A DNA stretch of 64,000 bases from Chitinophagaceae bacterium (GTDB lineage: Bacteria > Bacteroidota > Bacteroidia > Chitinophagales > Chitinophagaceae), in contig SAIW01000007.1 of the NCBI GenBank assembly GCA_004028795.1, forward strand, positions 1-64,000. The letters run 5' to 3'. The notes beneath the pieces are model-generated. The model was not told the origin of the DNA and ran no database searches. It saw only the letters and a program-made list of their open reading frames with translations. Position numbers and translations under genes: made by a program. Numbering within the stretch: the first letter of the stretch is position 1; every line of letters begins with the position of its first letter. Below, one piece after another: positions 56,436 to 64,000 of the stretch.

Positions 56436-57473
56436 ATGAAACATATTTTTCATTGCATAGATGCACATACCTGCGGTAACCCTGTAAGGCTTGTAAAGAA
56501 GGGTGGGCCTGTGTTGTATGGAAATGATATGAGTGAAAAACGCCAGCATTTTTTAAAAGAATACGATTGGATAAGAAAGGGTTTAATGTTTGAACCAAGA
56601 GGGCATGATATGATGAGCGGAAGTATTTTATATCCTCCGCATAACCCTGAGAATGATGTTGCTGTATTATTTATAGAAACAAGTGGCTGTTTACCTATGT
56701 GCGGTCATGGTACAATCGGTACTATTACCATTGCCATTGAAGAAGGATTAATACAACCGAAACAGGAAGGTGTGATAAGAATGGAAGCTCCGGCGGGTTT
56801 GGTAATGATTGAATATAAGAGTGAAATACGAAAGGAGAAAAGTGATGAAGGAGAAATTGATAAGAAAAAAGTATCATCTGTAAAACTTACGAATGTTCCA
56901 TCATTTCTTCATTCAACAGCACTAACTGCTGATTGTCCTGAATTGGGTGAGTTGGTTATTGATGTTGCTTATGGTGGTAATTTTTATGCTATTGTTGATG
57001 TGCAGAAAAACTTTAAAGGCATTGAGCATTACAGTGCCGATAAATTAATTGCATGGGCAAGAGAGCTGCGAAAAAATATAAATGCCAGGTATGAGTTTGT
57101 ACATCCTGAAAACCCGACTATTCATACCTGTACACATGTGTTATGGACAGGAGCCGTGTTAGATAAAAACTCAACTGCACGTAATGCAGTATTTTACGGA
57201 GACAAAGCAATTGACCGTAGCCCTTGTGGCACTGGCACTTCAGCACGTATGGCTCAATGGTATGCTAAAGGAAAATTGAAGCAAGGAGATTTATTTGTGC
57301 ATGAAAGTATAATCGGCTCAACATTTACGGGAAGAATTGAAGAAACATTAATAATTGATGGAAAGCCTGCAATTAAACCAAGTATTGAAGGCTGGGCAAG
57401 AGTGTATGGCTATAATATTATTTCAATTGATAAAGATGATGACCCTTATGCTTACGGGTTTCAAGTAATATAA
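56436..57473 (+). CDS. 4-hydroxyproline 2-epimerase (proline racemase family)
   Basis: Epimerises trans-4-hydroxy-L-proline to cis-4-hydroxy-D-proline. Both catalytic cysteines are present, in CLPMCGHGTIGT and DRSPCGTGTSARMAQW, and the N-terminal HTCGNPVRLV motif fits the epimerase. A trans-3-hydroxyproline dehydratase would have Thr in place of one Cys. The 345-aa protein has an extra charged stretch (about residues 127-146, EIRKEKSDEGEIDKKK) that may be repeat-derived. It starts 6 nt after the lyase gene. Confidence 0.9.
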   Translation: MKHIFHCIDAHTCGNPVRLVKKGGPVLYGNDMSEKRQHFLKEYDWIRKGLMFEPRGHDMMSGSILYPPHNPENDVAVLFIETSGCLPMCGHGTIGTITIAIEEGLIQPKQEGVIRMEAPAGLVMIEYKSEIRKEKSDEGEIDKKKVSSVKLTNVPSFLHSTALTADCPELGELVIDVAYGGNFYAIVDVQKNFKGIEHYSADKLIAWARELRKNINARYEFVHPENPTIHTCTHVLWTGAVLDKNSTARNAVFYGDKAIDRSPCGTGTSARMAQWYAKGKLKQGDLFVHESIIGSTFTGRIEETLIIDGKPAIKPSIEGWARVYGYNIISIDKDDDPYAYGFQVI

Positions 57474-57475
57474 AA

Positions 57476-58426
57476 ATGAAATTTCTTATCGGTATTCTTT
57501 TTATTGCAATTTGTTGTTTGATGTTTTCATTTCATATAAAAGAAAATATCAGTCAAACAGAAAAACAGTTTATACAGGTATTAGGTATTGCACAGGATGC
57601 TGGCTATCCTCAAATCGGCTGTACAAAAGAGTGCTGCAAAAAATATTGGAATGGAAAGGAAACAAAAAAACATGTTTCATCTTTAGCATTGGTTGATAAT
57701 GAAACAAATGAATACTGGTTATTTGATGCAACACCCGATATAACAGAACAATTACATCAATTACAAGCATCATTAAAAAATAAAAATCAATTTTTACCGA
57801 CAGGCGTCTTCTTAACACATGCACATATCGGGCATTATACAGGTTTAATATACTTAGGCAGAGAAGCAATCAATGCAAAAGCAATTCCTGTTTATGTAAT
57901 GCCTAAAATGAAAATATTTATAGAATCTAATGCCCCTTGGAATCAATTAATTAGTTTGAATAATATTGAATTGAAGCTTTTGCAAAATGATAGTATGATT
58001 ACTTTAAACAAACATTTTAAAGTAATGCCGGTAAAAGTTCCGCATAGAGATGAATTTTCTGAAACAGTTGGCTTTATTATCCAAAGTCAAACAAAAAAAG
58101 TATTGTTTATACCCGATATTGATAAATGGGAGAAATGGAACAGAAGTATTACAGACTTAATTAAGACTGTTGATATTACTTTTATAGATGGTACCTTTTA
58201 TAAAGACGGAGAACTGCCCGGAAGAAATATCAACGAAGTACCTCATCCTTTTGTAGAAGAGAGTATTAAAAAATTCAGTACTTTATCAAACCCCGATAAA
58301 AAGAAAGTTTATTTCATTCATTTCAATCATACTAATCCATTGTTATTAAAAACATCTGAAGAAAAAATGGAAGTTATTAAACAGGGATTTAATGTTTCAG
58401 AAGAAGGAATGATAATAAATTTATGA
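57476..58426 (+). CDS. PqqB-like metallo-beta-lactamase-fold protein
   Basis: The 316-aa protein has an N-terminal hydrophobic segment (residues 3-20, possible membrane anchor or signal), the PqqB-type motif GIAQDAGYPQIGCTKECCKK, a modified metal motif THAHIGHYTG (Asp of HXHXDH replaced by Gly), and later His/Asp sites (VPHRDEFSET, IPDIDKWEKW, IHFNHTNPL). It resembles PQQ synthesis protein B, but no other pqq genes are present, so another role is likely. It lies 2 nt after the epimerase gene, inside the operon. Confidence 0.8.
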   Translation: MKFLIGILFIAICCLMFSFHIKENISQTEKQFIQVLGIAQDAGYPQIGCTKECCKKYWNGKETKKHVSSLALVDNETNEYWLFDATPDITEQLHQLQASLKNKNQFLPTGVFLTHAHIGHYTGLIYLGREAINAKAIPVYVMPKMKIFIESNAPWNQLISLNNIELKLLQNDSMITLNKHFKVMPVKVPHRDEFSETVGFIIQSQTKKVLFIPDIDKWEKWNRSITDLIKTVDITFIDGTFYKDGELPGRNINEVPHPFVEESIKKFSTLSNPDKKKVYFIHFNHTNPLLLKTSEEKMEVIKQGFNVSEEGMIINL

Positions 58427-58472
58427 TTGCCGTATAAAAAAGTACAAACGTTAACATGAATAAAATTTTGCC

Positions 58473-60869
58473 ATGAAAAAAAAGCTGTTTATTTTTTTAC
58501 TCCTCTTATCTGTTAAGGGCTTTGCACAATTAAAACAAATGCCTGCCTATCCTTTAGCGGTGCATGATCCTTATTTCAGTATCTGGAGCACTTCTGATAA
58601 TGTGAATGAATCAACAACAAAACACTGGACAGGTACCAACAACTCTTTAGTAGCCATGTTAAGTGTAAATGGTGTATGGTATAAGTTTTTGGGTAATACT
58701 GAAAATAAATTGGAAGCATTACTTCCTGATAGTGATGTTTCTCCTTACGTTAGTAAATACACAGAAATAAAACCATCTGTTGATTGGACAAATATTAATT
58801 ATGATGATAATAGCTGGAGAACAGGAAAAGGAATATTCGGTTCAACAACAACAGGCCCGCAAACAGAATGGAACTCAAAAGATATATGGATAAGAAGAGC
58901 GTTTACTGTTGCATCAACAAGTGTGCATGAACTTTTATTAAAATTAAAGTATGATGATAATGTTGAAGTGTATTTAAACGGAGAAAAAATTTATACTGCT
59001 ACCTGCTGTTCGGCAAATAAAGAAGTTGCCTTAAACAATAGTATTCAACAAAAATTGGTTGCAGGAAAAAACATATTAGCCGTTCATTGCGAAAACACAG
59101 GTGGTCCGGGTATTATAGATGTTGGCTTATATGATAAATTACCCGTTGAAAAAATGAATAATGCTGTTCAGATTCAGAAAAATATTACTGCCACACAAAC
59201 CAATTATGAATTTAAATGCGGCGATGTAGCATTAAAACTAAATTTTACTTCACCTTTAATTGCATCAGATTTAGATTTATTATCAAGACCTGTTACCTAT
59301 ATTAATTTTCAGATTCAATCAACAAAAGAAAGCAAAGTAAAATTGGTATTGCTTTCAGCAGATGCCATTGCAAAGAACAATGCCGGTGAAGCAGTAAACA
59401 AAGAAATCGGTTCAGCACAAAATATTTCATTCATAAAAACAGGAACCGTTAAGCAACCTGTATTACAAAAAAAAGGTGATGATGTTAGAATTAACTGGGG
59501 CTATTCTTATATAGCAGTTGAAAAAGGTAATAACACCAAACAAAGCATTACTCCTGCAATCAACGGCTTTACTTCATCAGCAATGAGTGAAACAGCAATT
59601 GATTTCGGTACAGTAAAAAACAATGCAGTAACTAAAACTATTTTGTTGGGGTATGATGATTTGTATTCCATTCAATACTTTAATAAAAATTTACAGGCAT
59701 GGTGGAAGAAAAACTATACTGATATGCAAAGCTTATTGGTAAAGGCTTTTGCAGATAAACAAAGAGTGAAAACTATCTGCGATAAGTTTGATGATGACTT
59801 GTATACAAAAGCATTAGCAGCAGGTGGAGAAAAATATGCTGAGTTATGCATTGCTGCTTACCGAGAATCTTTGGCTGCACATAAATTGGTTAGAGGAGAG
59901 AACAATGAAATCTTATTTCCACAAAAAGAAAACTTTAGTAATGGTTCAATATGGACGGTTGATGTAACTTATCCATCTGCACCGCTTACACTAATTTATA
60001 ACCCTTCTTTATTAAAAGGAATGGTTGAACCAATAATGTATTACAGTGAAAGCGGTATATGGACAAAACCCTTTGCAGCACATGATTTGGGAACCTATCC
60101 CATTGCAAACGGACAAACTTATGGAGAAGATATGCCTGTTGAAGAAGCAGGAAATATGATTATACTTTCAGCAGCTATTTGTAAAGCAGAAGGCAACTAT
60201 GAATTTGCACAAAAACATTGGAAAGTATTAAGCCAATGGGTAGAATTTTTATTGAAAGATGGTTTTGACCCTTTAAATCAATTATGTACAGATGATTTTG
60301 CCGGTCACCTCGCAAGAAATACAAATCTTTCTGTTAAAGCAATAGTCGGTATTGCGGCATATGCTCAAATGGCAAATGTTTTACATTTAAATGATAAAGC
60401 AAAACAATTAAAAGACACTGCTATTGCAATGGCCAGCAGATGGCAGCAAATGGCAAATGATGGCGACCATTATGCTCTTACTTTCGATAAAAAAAATACC
60501 TGGAGCCAGAAGTATAATTTAGTGTGGGATAAGCTACTTGGTTTGAATATTTTTCCAAAATCTGTTTATGAAAAAGAAATAAAATTTTATTTAACTAAAC
60601 AAAACAAGTATGGTTTGCCTTTAGATAGCAGGAAAACTTATACTAAAAGTGATTGGATTGTTTGGACAGCCACTTTAGCAAGTAATCAAAAAGATTTTCA
60701 GGCATTGATAAATCCTGTGTATGATTATCTTTTAGAAACGCCAACACGTGTACCATTGAGCGATTGGCATGAAACAACAAATGGTAAGCAAGTAGGCTTT
60801 CAGGCAAGAAGTGTTGTAGGTGGTTATTTTATGAAGATGTTGGAACAAAAATGGAATAATAAAAAATAA
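58473..60869 (+). CDS. Secreted glutaminase-A-like protein (DUF4964/5127/4965/1793)
   Basis: The 798-aa exported protein has a signal peptide (FIFLLLLSVKGFA), then a DUF4964-like start (YPLAVHDPYFSIWSTSDNVN), an inserted galactose-binding-like beta domain (residues 105-225, DDNVEVYLNGEKIY), a DUF5127/4965 core and the helical DUF1793 C-domain (TYPIANGQTYGEDMPVEEAG, LYNPSLLKGMVEP). Fungal GtaA glutaminase shares these domains. Hydrolysis of glutamine or another amide is possible; substrate not shown. Confidence 0.82.
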   Translation: MKKKLFIFLLLLSVKGFAQLKQMPAYPLAVHDPYFSIWSTSDNVNESTTKHWTGTNNSLVAMLSVNGVWYKFLGNTENKLEALLPDSDVSPYVSKYTEIKPSVDWTNINYDDNSWRTGKGIFGSTTTGPQTEWNSKDIWIRRAFTVASTSVHELLLKLKYDDNVEVYLNGEKIYTATCCSANKEVALNNSIQQKLVAGKNILAVHCENTGGPGIIDVGLYDKLPVEKMNNAVQIQKNITATQTNYEFKCGDVALKLNFTSPLIASDLDLLSRPVTYINFQIQSTKESKVKLVLLSADAIAKNNAGEAVNKEIGSAQNISFIKTGTVKQPVLQKKGDDVRINWGYSYIAVEKGNNTKQSITPAINGFTSSAMSETAIDFGTVKNNAVTKTILLGYDDLYSIQYFNKNLQAWWKKNYTDMQSLLVKAFADKQRVKTICDKFDDDLYTKALAAGGEKYAELCIAAYRESLAAHKLVRGENNEILFPQKENFSNGSIWTVDVTYPSAPLTLIYNPSLLKGMVEPIMYYSESGIWTKPFAAHDLGTYPIANGQTYGEDMPVEEAGNMIILSAAICKAEGNYEFAQKHWKVLSQWVEFLLKDGFDPLNQLCTDDFAGHLARNTNLSVKAIVGIAAYAQMANVLHLNDKAKQLKDTAIAMASRWQQMANDGDHYALTFDKKNTWSQKYNLVWDKLLGLNIFPKSVYEKEIKFYLTKQNKYGLPLDSRKTYTKSDWIVWTATLASNQKDFQALINPVYDYLLETPTRVPLSDWHETTNGKQVGFQARSVVGGYFMKMLEQKWNNKK

Positions 60870-60877
60870 AAATTGTA

Positions 60878-62131
60878 ATGGCGAATTTTGTAATTATTGG
60901 TGGCGGTATAATAGGTTTAAGCAGTGCTTATTATTTGCAGCAAAGCGGTAATAATGTAACTGTTATTGATAAAACTGATATGAGTAATAATTGCTCTTAC
61001 GGTAATGCAGGTTATGTATGTCCCAGTCATTTTATTCCCTTGGCAACACCCGGCATTGTAAAGCAGGGATTGAAATGGATGTTTAATTCAACAAGCCCGT
61101 TTTATGTAAAACCCAGAGTAGATAAGGCTTTGATTGATTGGGGATGGAAGTTTATGAAAAGTGCGACAACTGAAAAAGTAGCAGCAGCAGCTGTTCCTTT
61201 AAGAGATATTGCATTGTTGAGTAAACAGTTGTATGAAGAATGGATTAAGCAACCGCAGTTTGCTTTTGCTTATGAACAGAAAGGTTTGCTTGAAATTTTT
61301 CAAACAGAAAAAGGATATGAGCATGCAAAACATACTGTTGAAAAAGCACATGAATTAGGGTTATCAGATACTTTATTATTAAATGCAGAAGCATTGCAAG
61401 CCTTAGAACCGCAAACAAAAATCAATGCATTGGGTGCGATACACTTTAAATGTGATGCTCATTTATATCCCAATAAATTAATGCAGCAATTAATTACACA
61501 CTTAAAAAATGCCGACGTTACAATTATAAATAATGAAGAAGTAACAGGCTTTGAAACAAATGCAAAGAATATTACAGGTGTTATAACTGATAAAAATAAA
61601 TACACCACAGATGCGGTTGTTATTGCAACAGGTTCATGGAGCAGGTCGTTAGTAAATAAACTCAACATAAAAATTCCTTTAATGCCGGGCAGAGGTTATT
61701 CTGTAACAACAGAAGATGCAAAGTATAAGATTAACTATCCTGCTGTTTTGTTAGAAGGAAGAGCAGCTTTAACACCAATGGATGGCAATAAAACACGTTT
61801 CGGTGGTACTATGGAAATTACACCAACCAATACACCGCCACGTTTAAACAGGGTGCTTGGTTTATTAAATGCAGTGAAGAGATTTTATCCTGAGTTTGAT
61901 ATTCCTTTTCCTACAGAAGATAAAATTTGGTACGGTTACAGACCATGCAGTGCCGATGGTTTGCCATACATTGGTAAGACCGATAAGTGGAATAATGTAA
62001 CCATTGCTACCGGACATTCGATGCTGGGCTTGAGTTTGGGAGCAGGTACCGGAAAATTAGTAGAAGAAATAGTCAATCAAAAACCAACTTCAATGGATAT
62101 AAAACCTTTTAAGGTTGAGCGGTTTGGGTAG
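60878..62131 (+). CDS. DadA-type FAD dehydrogenase, probable D-hydroxyproline dehydrogenase
   Basis: The 417-aa flavoprotein has the N-terminal dinucleotide motif VIIGGGIIGLSSAYYLQQSG, NCSYGNAGYVCPSH, the typical DAO family centre (MPGRGYSVTTED) and the C-terminal GHSMLGLSLGAGTGKLVEEI. In hydroxyproline catabolism this enzyme type oxidises cis-4-hydroxy-D-proline to the pyrroline substrate of the deaminase encoded first in the operon. It starts 8 nt after the preceding gene. Assignment is by family plus context. Confidence 0.85.
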   Translation: MANFVIIGGGIIGLSSAYYLQQSGNNVTVIDKTDMSNNCSYGNAGYVCPSHFIPLATPGIVKQGLKWMFNSTSPFYVKPRVDKALIDWGWKFMKSATTEKVAAAAVPLRDIALLSKQLYEEWIKQPQFAFAYEQKGLLEIFQTEKGYEHAKHTVEKAHELGLSDTLLLNAEALQALEPQTKINALGAIHFKCDAHLYPNKLMQQLITHLKNADVTIINNEEVTGFETNAKNITGVITDKNKYTTDAVVIATGSWSRSLVNKLNIKIPLMPGRGYSVTTEDAKYKINYPAVLLEGRAALTPMDGNKTRFGGTMEITPTNTPPRLNRVLGLLNAVKRFYPEFDIPFPTEDKIWYGYRPCSADGLPYIGKTDKWNNVTIATGHSMLGLSLGAGTGKLVEEIVNQKPTSMDIKPFKVERFG

Positions 62132-62158
62132 GAGCTTATTGCTGTTTTAAACTATCAA

Positions 62159-62974
62159 TTACTTATTGATTTTATCCCATGCCTCTCTAGTAATAATTGC
62201 TAAAATATTTTTCTTGCAATCCCATATCGAAATATATTTTTTCGATATAACGTAGTGTTGATTCCAAGCTGTAAACTTTTCGTAAAGCATAAGTGTACAG
62301 ATATCAGTTGCTGTTATAAAGTCTCCTGTTTGTGGCAAATGAGAATGCATTGTACCTACAGTAGAATCGCCTTTCACATTTCCAACATGAATAGAAATAA
62401 TATTAGCATGTAGCCTTTTCTTGGCAATAAAATTATTACTCTGGTCAAACGAAAGTAAATAGTCATTGCCAAAAATGACAACCCCATTTTCATTAGTACC
62501 TGTTAATATATAAACCTTTCTTTCGTCATTTACTATCAATGGAATTATATTAAGGCTTGTATTTTCATACTGCTTTAATAAGGTATCTCTGCTTATTATT
62601 TTTAAAGTAGCACTTCGAATACTATACAAATCTTTTTCGTAAGTTGAAAAAGCTCTTTCATTTAAATCTAAAAATGCGTTAGCAATTTTATAAGATGAAT
62701 CAAAAGAAATAGTGCCAATTACTTTTGGATAGGTTTCCTTTGAGAAAAAAATACACTTAGCAAAATTTCCATCTGAATAAGAAAAATAACCACCAACATT
62801 TTGCCTGTTTGAATACTTGGCTAAAAAAATATCTGTTCCATACCAAGATGCCATCTCCGATTTATAAAGTCGTAAACCTTCAGCATAAATACTATCAGAA
62901 ATTTTTCTTAAATCTTCTTGACTATTTGCTTTTAATGATGATAAGAAAATAAAAAAAATGAAAACTCTTTTCAT
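62159..62974 (-). CDS. Uncharacterised exported protein with an HSH-x-TxxD motif
   Basis: I do not recognise this family. The 271-aa protein has a signal peptide (VFIFFIFLSSLKANS) and a C-terminal segment GTMHSHLPQTGDFITATDI that resembles the JAMM metalloprotease pattern HXH...S/TXXD, with imperfect spacing. No clear catalytic Glu at the expected place was found. It is transcribed toward the hydroxyproline operon end and divergently from cysH. Likely periplasmic or surface lipid-free protein. Confidence 0.65.
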   Translation of the reverse strand: MKRVFIFFIFLSSLKANSQEDLRKISDSIYAEGLRLYKSEMASWYGTDIFLAKYSNRQNVGGYFSYSDGNFAKCIFFSKETYPKVIGTISFDSSYKIANAFLDLNERAFSTYEKDLYSIRSATLKIISRDTLLKQYENTSLNIIPLIVNDERKVYILTGTNENGVVIFGNDYLLSFDQSNNFIAKKRLHANIISIHVGNVKGDSTVGTMHSHLPQTGDFITATDICTLMLYEKFTAWNQHYVISKKYISIWDCKKNILAIITREAWDKINK

Positions 62975-63080
62975 ACTTGTTCGTTTTATGCAGCATCAAA
63001 CCAAATTGCAGCTGAATTTAATACTTTATTCTTTTCTAAACTAACAAACGCTTGTATTTCAATACCTGAATAATTTTTAC

Positions 63081-63109
63081 TTGTCCATTTGTTTTATAGA
63101 CTATATTTG
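63081..63109 (+). promoter_or_regulatory. Promoter of the cysH leader
   Basis: TTG (63081-63083) and TATATTTG (63102-63109) are 18 nt apart and fit the Bacteroidota consensus well. Transcription would start near 63116, about 18 nt before the leader ORF and about 117 nt before cysH. Confidence 0.75.
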
Positions 63110-63133
63110 CCTACTAAACAAGTAGAGTTCTGA

Positions 63134-63190
63134 ATGAGTACACGAAAAATGATAAAGCCGATGCGTTGTACGCAACCAAAGTGTTGCTGA
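63134..63190 (+). CDS. 18-codon cysteine-rich leader peptide upstream of cysH
   Basis: ATG 63134 encodes MSTRKMIKPMRCTQPKCC and stops at TGA 63188. Cys occurs at codons 12, 17 and 18; the last two directly precede the stop. Bases 63150-63158 (TGATAAAGC) are perfectly complementary to 63221-63229 (GCTTTATCA), which lie 3 nt before the cysH ATG. Two short hairpins also compete: 63162-63166/63170-63174 with the first Cys codon as its loop, and 63172-63176/63183-63187 followed by a T run (63191-63195). Together this suggests cysteine-dependent attenuation, which is inferred. Translation of the ORF is not shown. Confidence 0.6.
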   Translation: MSTRKMIKPMRCTQPKCC

Positions 63191-63229
63191 TTTTTCTGTT
63201 CAATTATTATCTTCCATTACGCTTTATCA
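63150..63229 (+). promoter_or_regulatory. Leader RNA base pairing that can mask the cysH start
   Basis: The 9-bp helix 63150-63158/63221-63229 would close the region before the cysH start codon. A ribosome held at the cysteine codons 63182-63187 would reach toward the upstream arm and could keep the helix open. The two alternative small hairpins inside the ORF give the region an attenuator-like shape. This is a structural reading by eye. Confidence 0.5.
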
Positions 63230-63232
63230 ATT

Positions 63233-63952
63233 ATGAACGCATCCTTACAAAATAAATTACCAACTTTACAAGCCAACATCAGTAATCTTTCTATTAAAAA
63301 TGCTTTGGCATTGTTAGCAGATTTTTTTCCGTGTCAGGTTACTTTCTCAACCAGCTTTAGCTATGAAGACCAGATTATAACACACGAAATAGTCAATAAC
63401 AATTTGCCGATAAAAATTTTCACTTTAGATACAGGCAGATTATTTTCTGAAACCTATTCTGTATGGAGCAGAACCAACGAATTTTATAATACTAAAATAG
63501 AAGCTTATTATCCGGATGCTATTGCTTTACAGGAGTTGGTTTCACAAAGAGGCCCGAACAGTTTTTATGAAAGTATTGAGAACAGAAAAGAATGTTGTCA
63601 TATCAGAAAAGTTGTTCCACTAAAAAATGCTTTAAAAGGAAATACCATTTGGGTTACAGGTTTACGAGCAGAACATTCACCGGCAAGACAGGATTTGCAA
63701 ATTTTGGAATGGGATGAAGGTAATCAGTTAATTAAATACAACCCCTTGCTGCATTGGAATACGGCAGAAACAATACAATTCGTTCACCAAAATAATATAC
63801 CTTACAATTCTTTGCACGATAAAGGTTTTGTAAGTATCGGTTGTGCCCCTTGTACCAGAGCCATCAAAGCAGGAGAAGATTTCAGAGCAGGGCGTTGGTG
63901 GTGGGAAGACGCCAATAAAAAAGAATGCGGGTTGCATGAGAAACAAGCTTAA
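63233..63952 (+). CDS. cysH: Adenylyl-sulfate/phosphoadenylyl-sulfate reductase
   Basis: Reduces activated sulfate to sulfite in cysteine synthesis. The 239-aa protein has the ATP-pyrophosphatase-like motif TFSTSFSYEDQ (residues 38-48) and DTGRLFSETY. Iron-sulfur ligands CC (121-122) and CXXC (204-207), together with the active-site ECGLH (231-235), point to the [4Fe-4S] APS-reductase type. It ends 48 nt before the window edge, so partner genes (sulfate adenylyltransferase) may follow outside. It is preceded by the cysteine-rich leader ORF. Confidence 0.94.
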   Translation: MNASLQNKLPTLQANISNLSIKNALALLADFFPCQVTFSTSFSYEDQIITHEIVNNNLPIKIFTLDTGRLFSETYSVWSRTNEFYNTKIEAYYPDAIALQELVSQRGPNSFYESIENRKECCHIRKVVPLKNALKGNTIWVTGLRAEHSPARQDLQILEWDEGNQLIKYNPLLHWNTAETIQFVHQNNIPYNSLHDKGFVSIGCAPCTRAIKAGEDFRAGRWWWEDANKKECGLHEKQA

Positions 63953-63993
63953 TGCAAAATGCTTAAAGCCTTATGCCTTAAGCGTTAAGCATT
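63947..63993 (+). repeat. TTAAGC/GCTTAA-type repeat after cysH
   Basis: AATGCTTAA (63958-63966) pairs with TTAAGCATT (63985-63993), with further AAGC/GCTT units inside. It is the same repeat type as the rplN-rplX spacer. There is no T tract, so it is not an obvious terminator. Confidence 0.6.
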
Positions 63994-64000
63994 CAATTAA

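Noticed and set aside
1-64000. CRISPR arrays, tRNA or rRNA genes, insertion sequences, prophage
   Set aside because: No regularly spaced direct repeats, cloverleaf-like genes, transposases or phage genes were seen while reading both strands; the repeats found are short palindromes or degenerate units.

Overview
The window is 64 kb of an AT-rich bacterial chromosome. The gene families point to the Bacteroidota, most likely the Chitinophagaceae or a close relative. Reasons: Bacteroidota-type promoters (TTG, about 19 nt, TAnnTTTG), no convincing Shine-Dalgarno sequences, Oar/CarboxypepD-type TonB-dependent receptors, DUF3857, DUF4251 and NIPSNAP proteins, and family-typical BioA and RibBA. The placement is inferred from gene content only. 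No rRNA, tRNA, CRISPR array, prophage or insertion sequence was seen.

Layout. (1) 1-1140: the 3' end of fusA, then a terminator and a PaaK/CapK-like ligase. (2) 2661-14212: a long S10-spc ribosomal protein operon in the usual order (rpsJ, rplC, rplD, rplW, rplB, rpsS, rplV, rpsC, rplP, rpmC, rpsQ, rplN, rplX, rplE, rpsN, rpsH, rplF, rplR, rpsE, rpmD, rplO, secY). Its spacers are full of hairpins and short repeats. There is a 280-nt structured spacer before rplC, and a terminator-like hairpin between rplO and secY. (3) 14353-20468: map, a HI0933-type flavoprotein, then on the minus strand queG, a DUF1905/YdeI-like gene, bioA and anmK. (4) 20535-26464: three tandem DUF3857/transglutaminase-like exported proteins. 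The third is split from its signal peptide by an in-frame amber codon. (5) 26465-39333: a mixed region with DUF421, a serine hydrolase, clpB, a DsbA-like protein, an RRM protein, DUF4251, NIPSNAP, an M1 peptidase, a hotdog protein, a beta-CASP nuclease, MgtC and ribBA. (6) 39578-46372: two tandem paralogous TonB-dependent receptors with nearly identical terminators. (7) 46443-55444: an outer-membrane barrel, a GlcD-like oxidase, pckA, a response regulator, an unknown gene, murQ, a sugar kinase, an S41 protease and a GYF_2 protein. (8) 55509-62131: a compact operon for hydroxyproline breakdown (DHDPS-family deaminase, hydroxyproline epimerase, D-amino-acid-type dehydrogenase) that also encloses a PqqB-like metallo-hydrolase and a large secreted glutaminase-like protein. 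(9) 63134-63952: cysH, preceded by an 18-codon reading frame ending in Cys-Cys-stop.

The signal most likely to be undescribed is the region in front of cysH. A good promoter is followed by a tiny ORF (MSTRKMIKPMRCTQPKCC) with Cys at codon 12 and at its last two codons. Part of this ORF is perfectly complementary (9 bp) to the bases just before the cysH start codon. This looks like a cysteine-sensing leader peptide. Other points worth a second look are short repeats that have entered the bioA reading frame, the nonsense-split transglutaminase, recurrent palindromes in the ribosomal operon, and the unusual membership of the hydroxyproline cluster.
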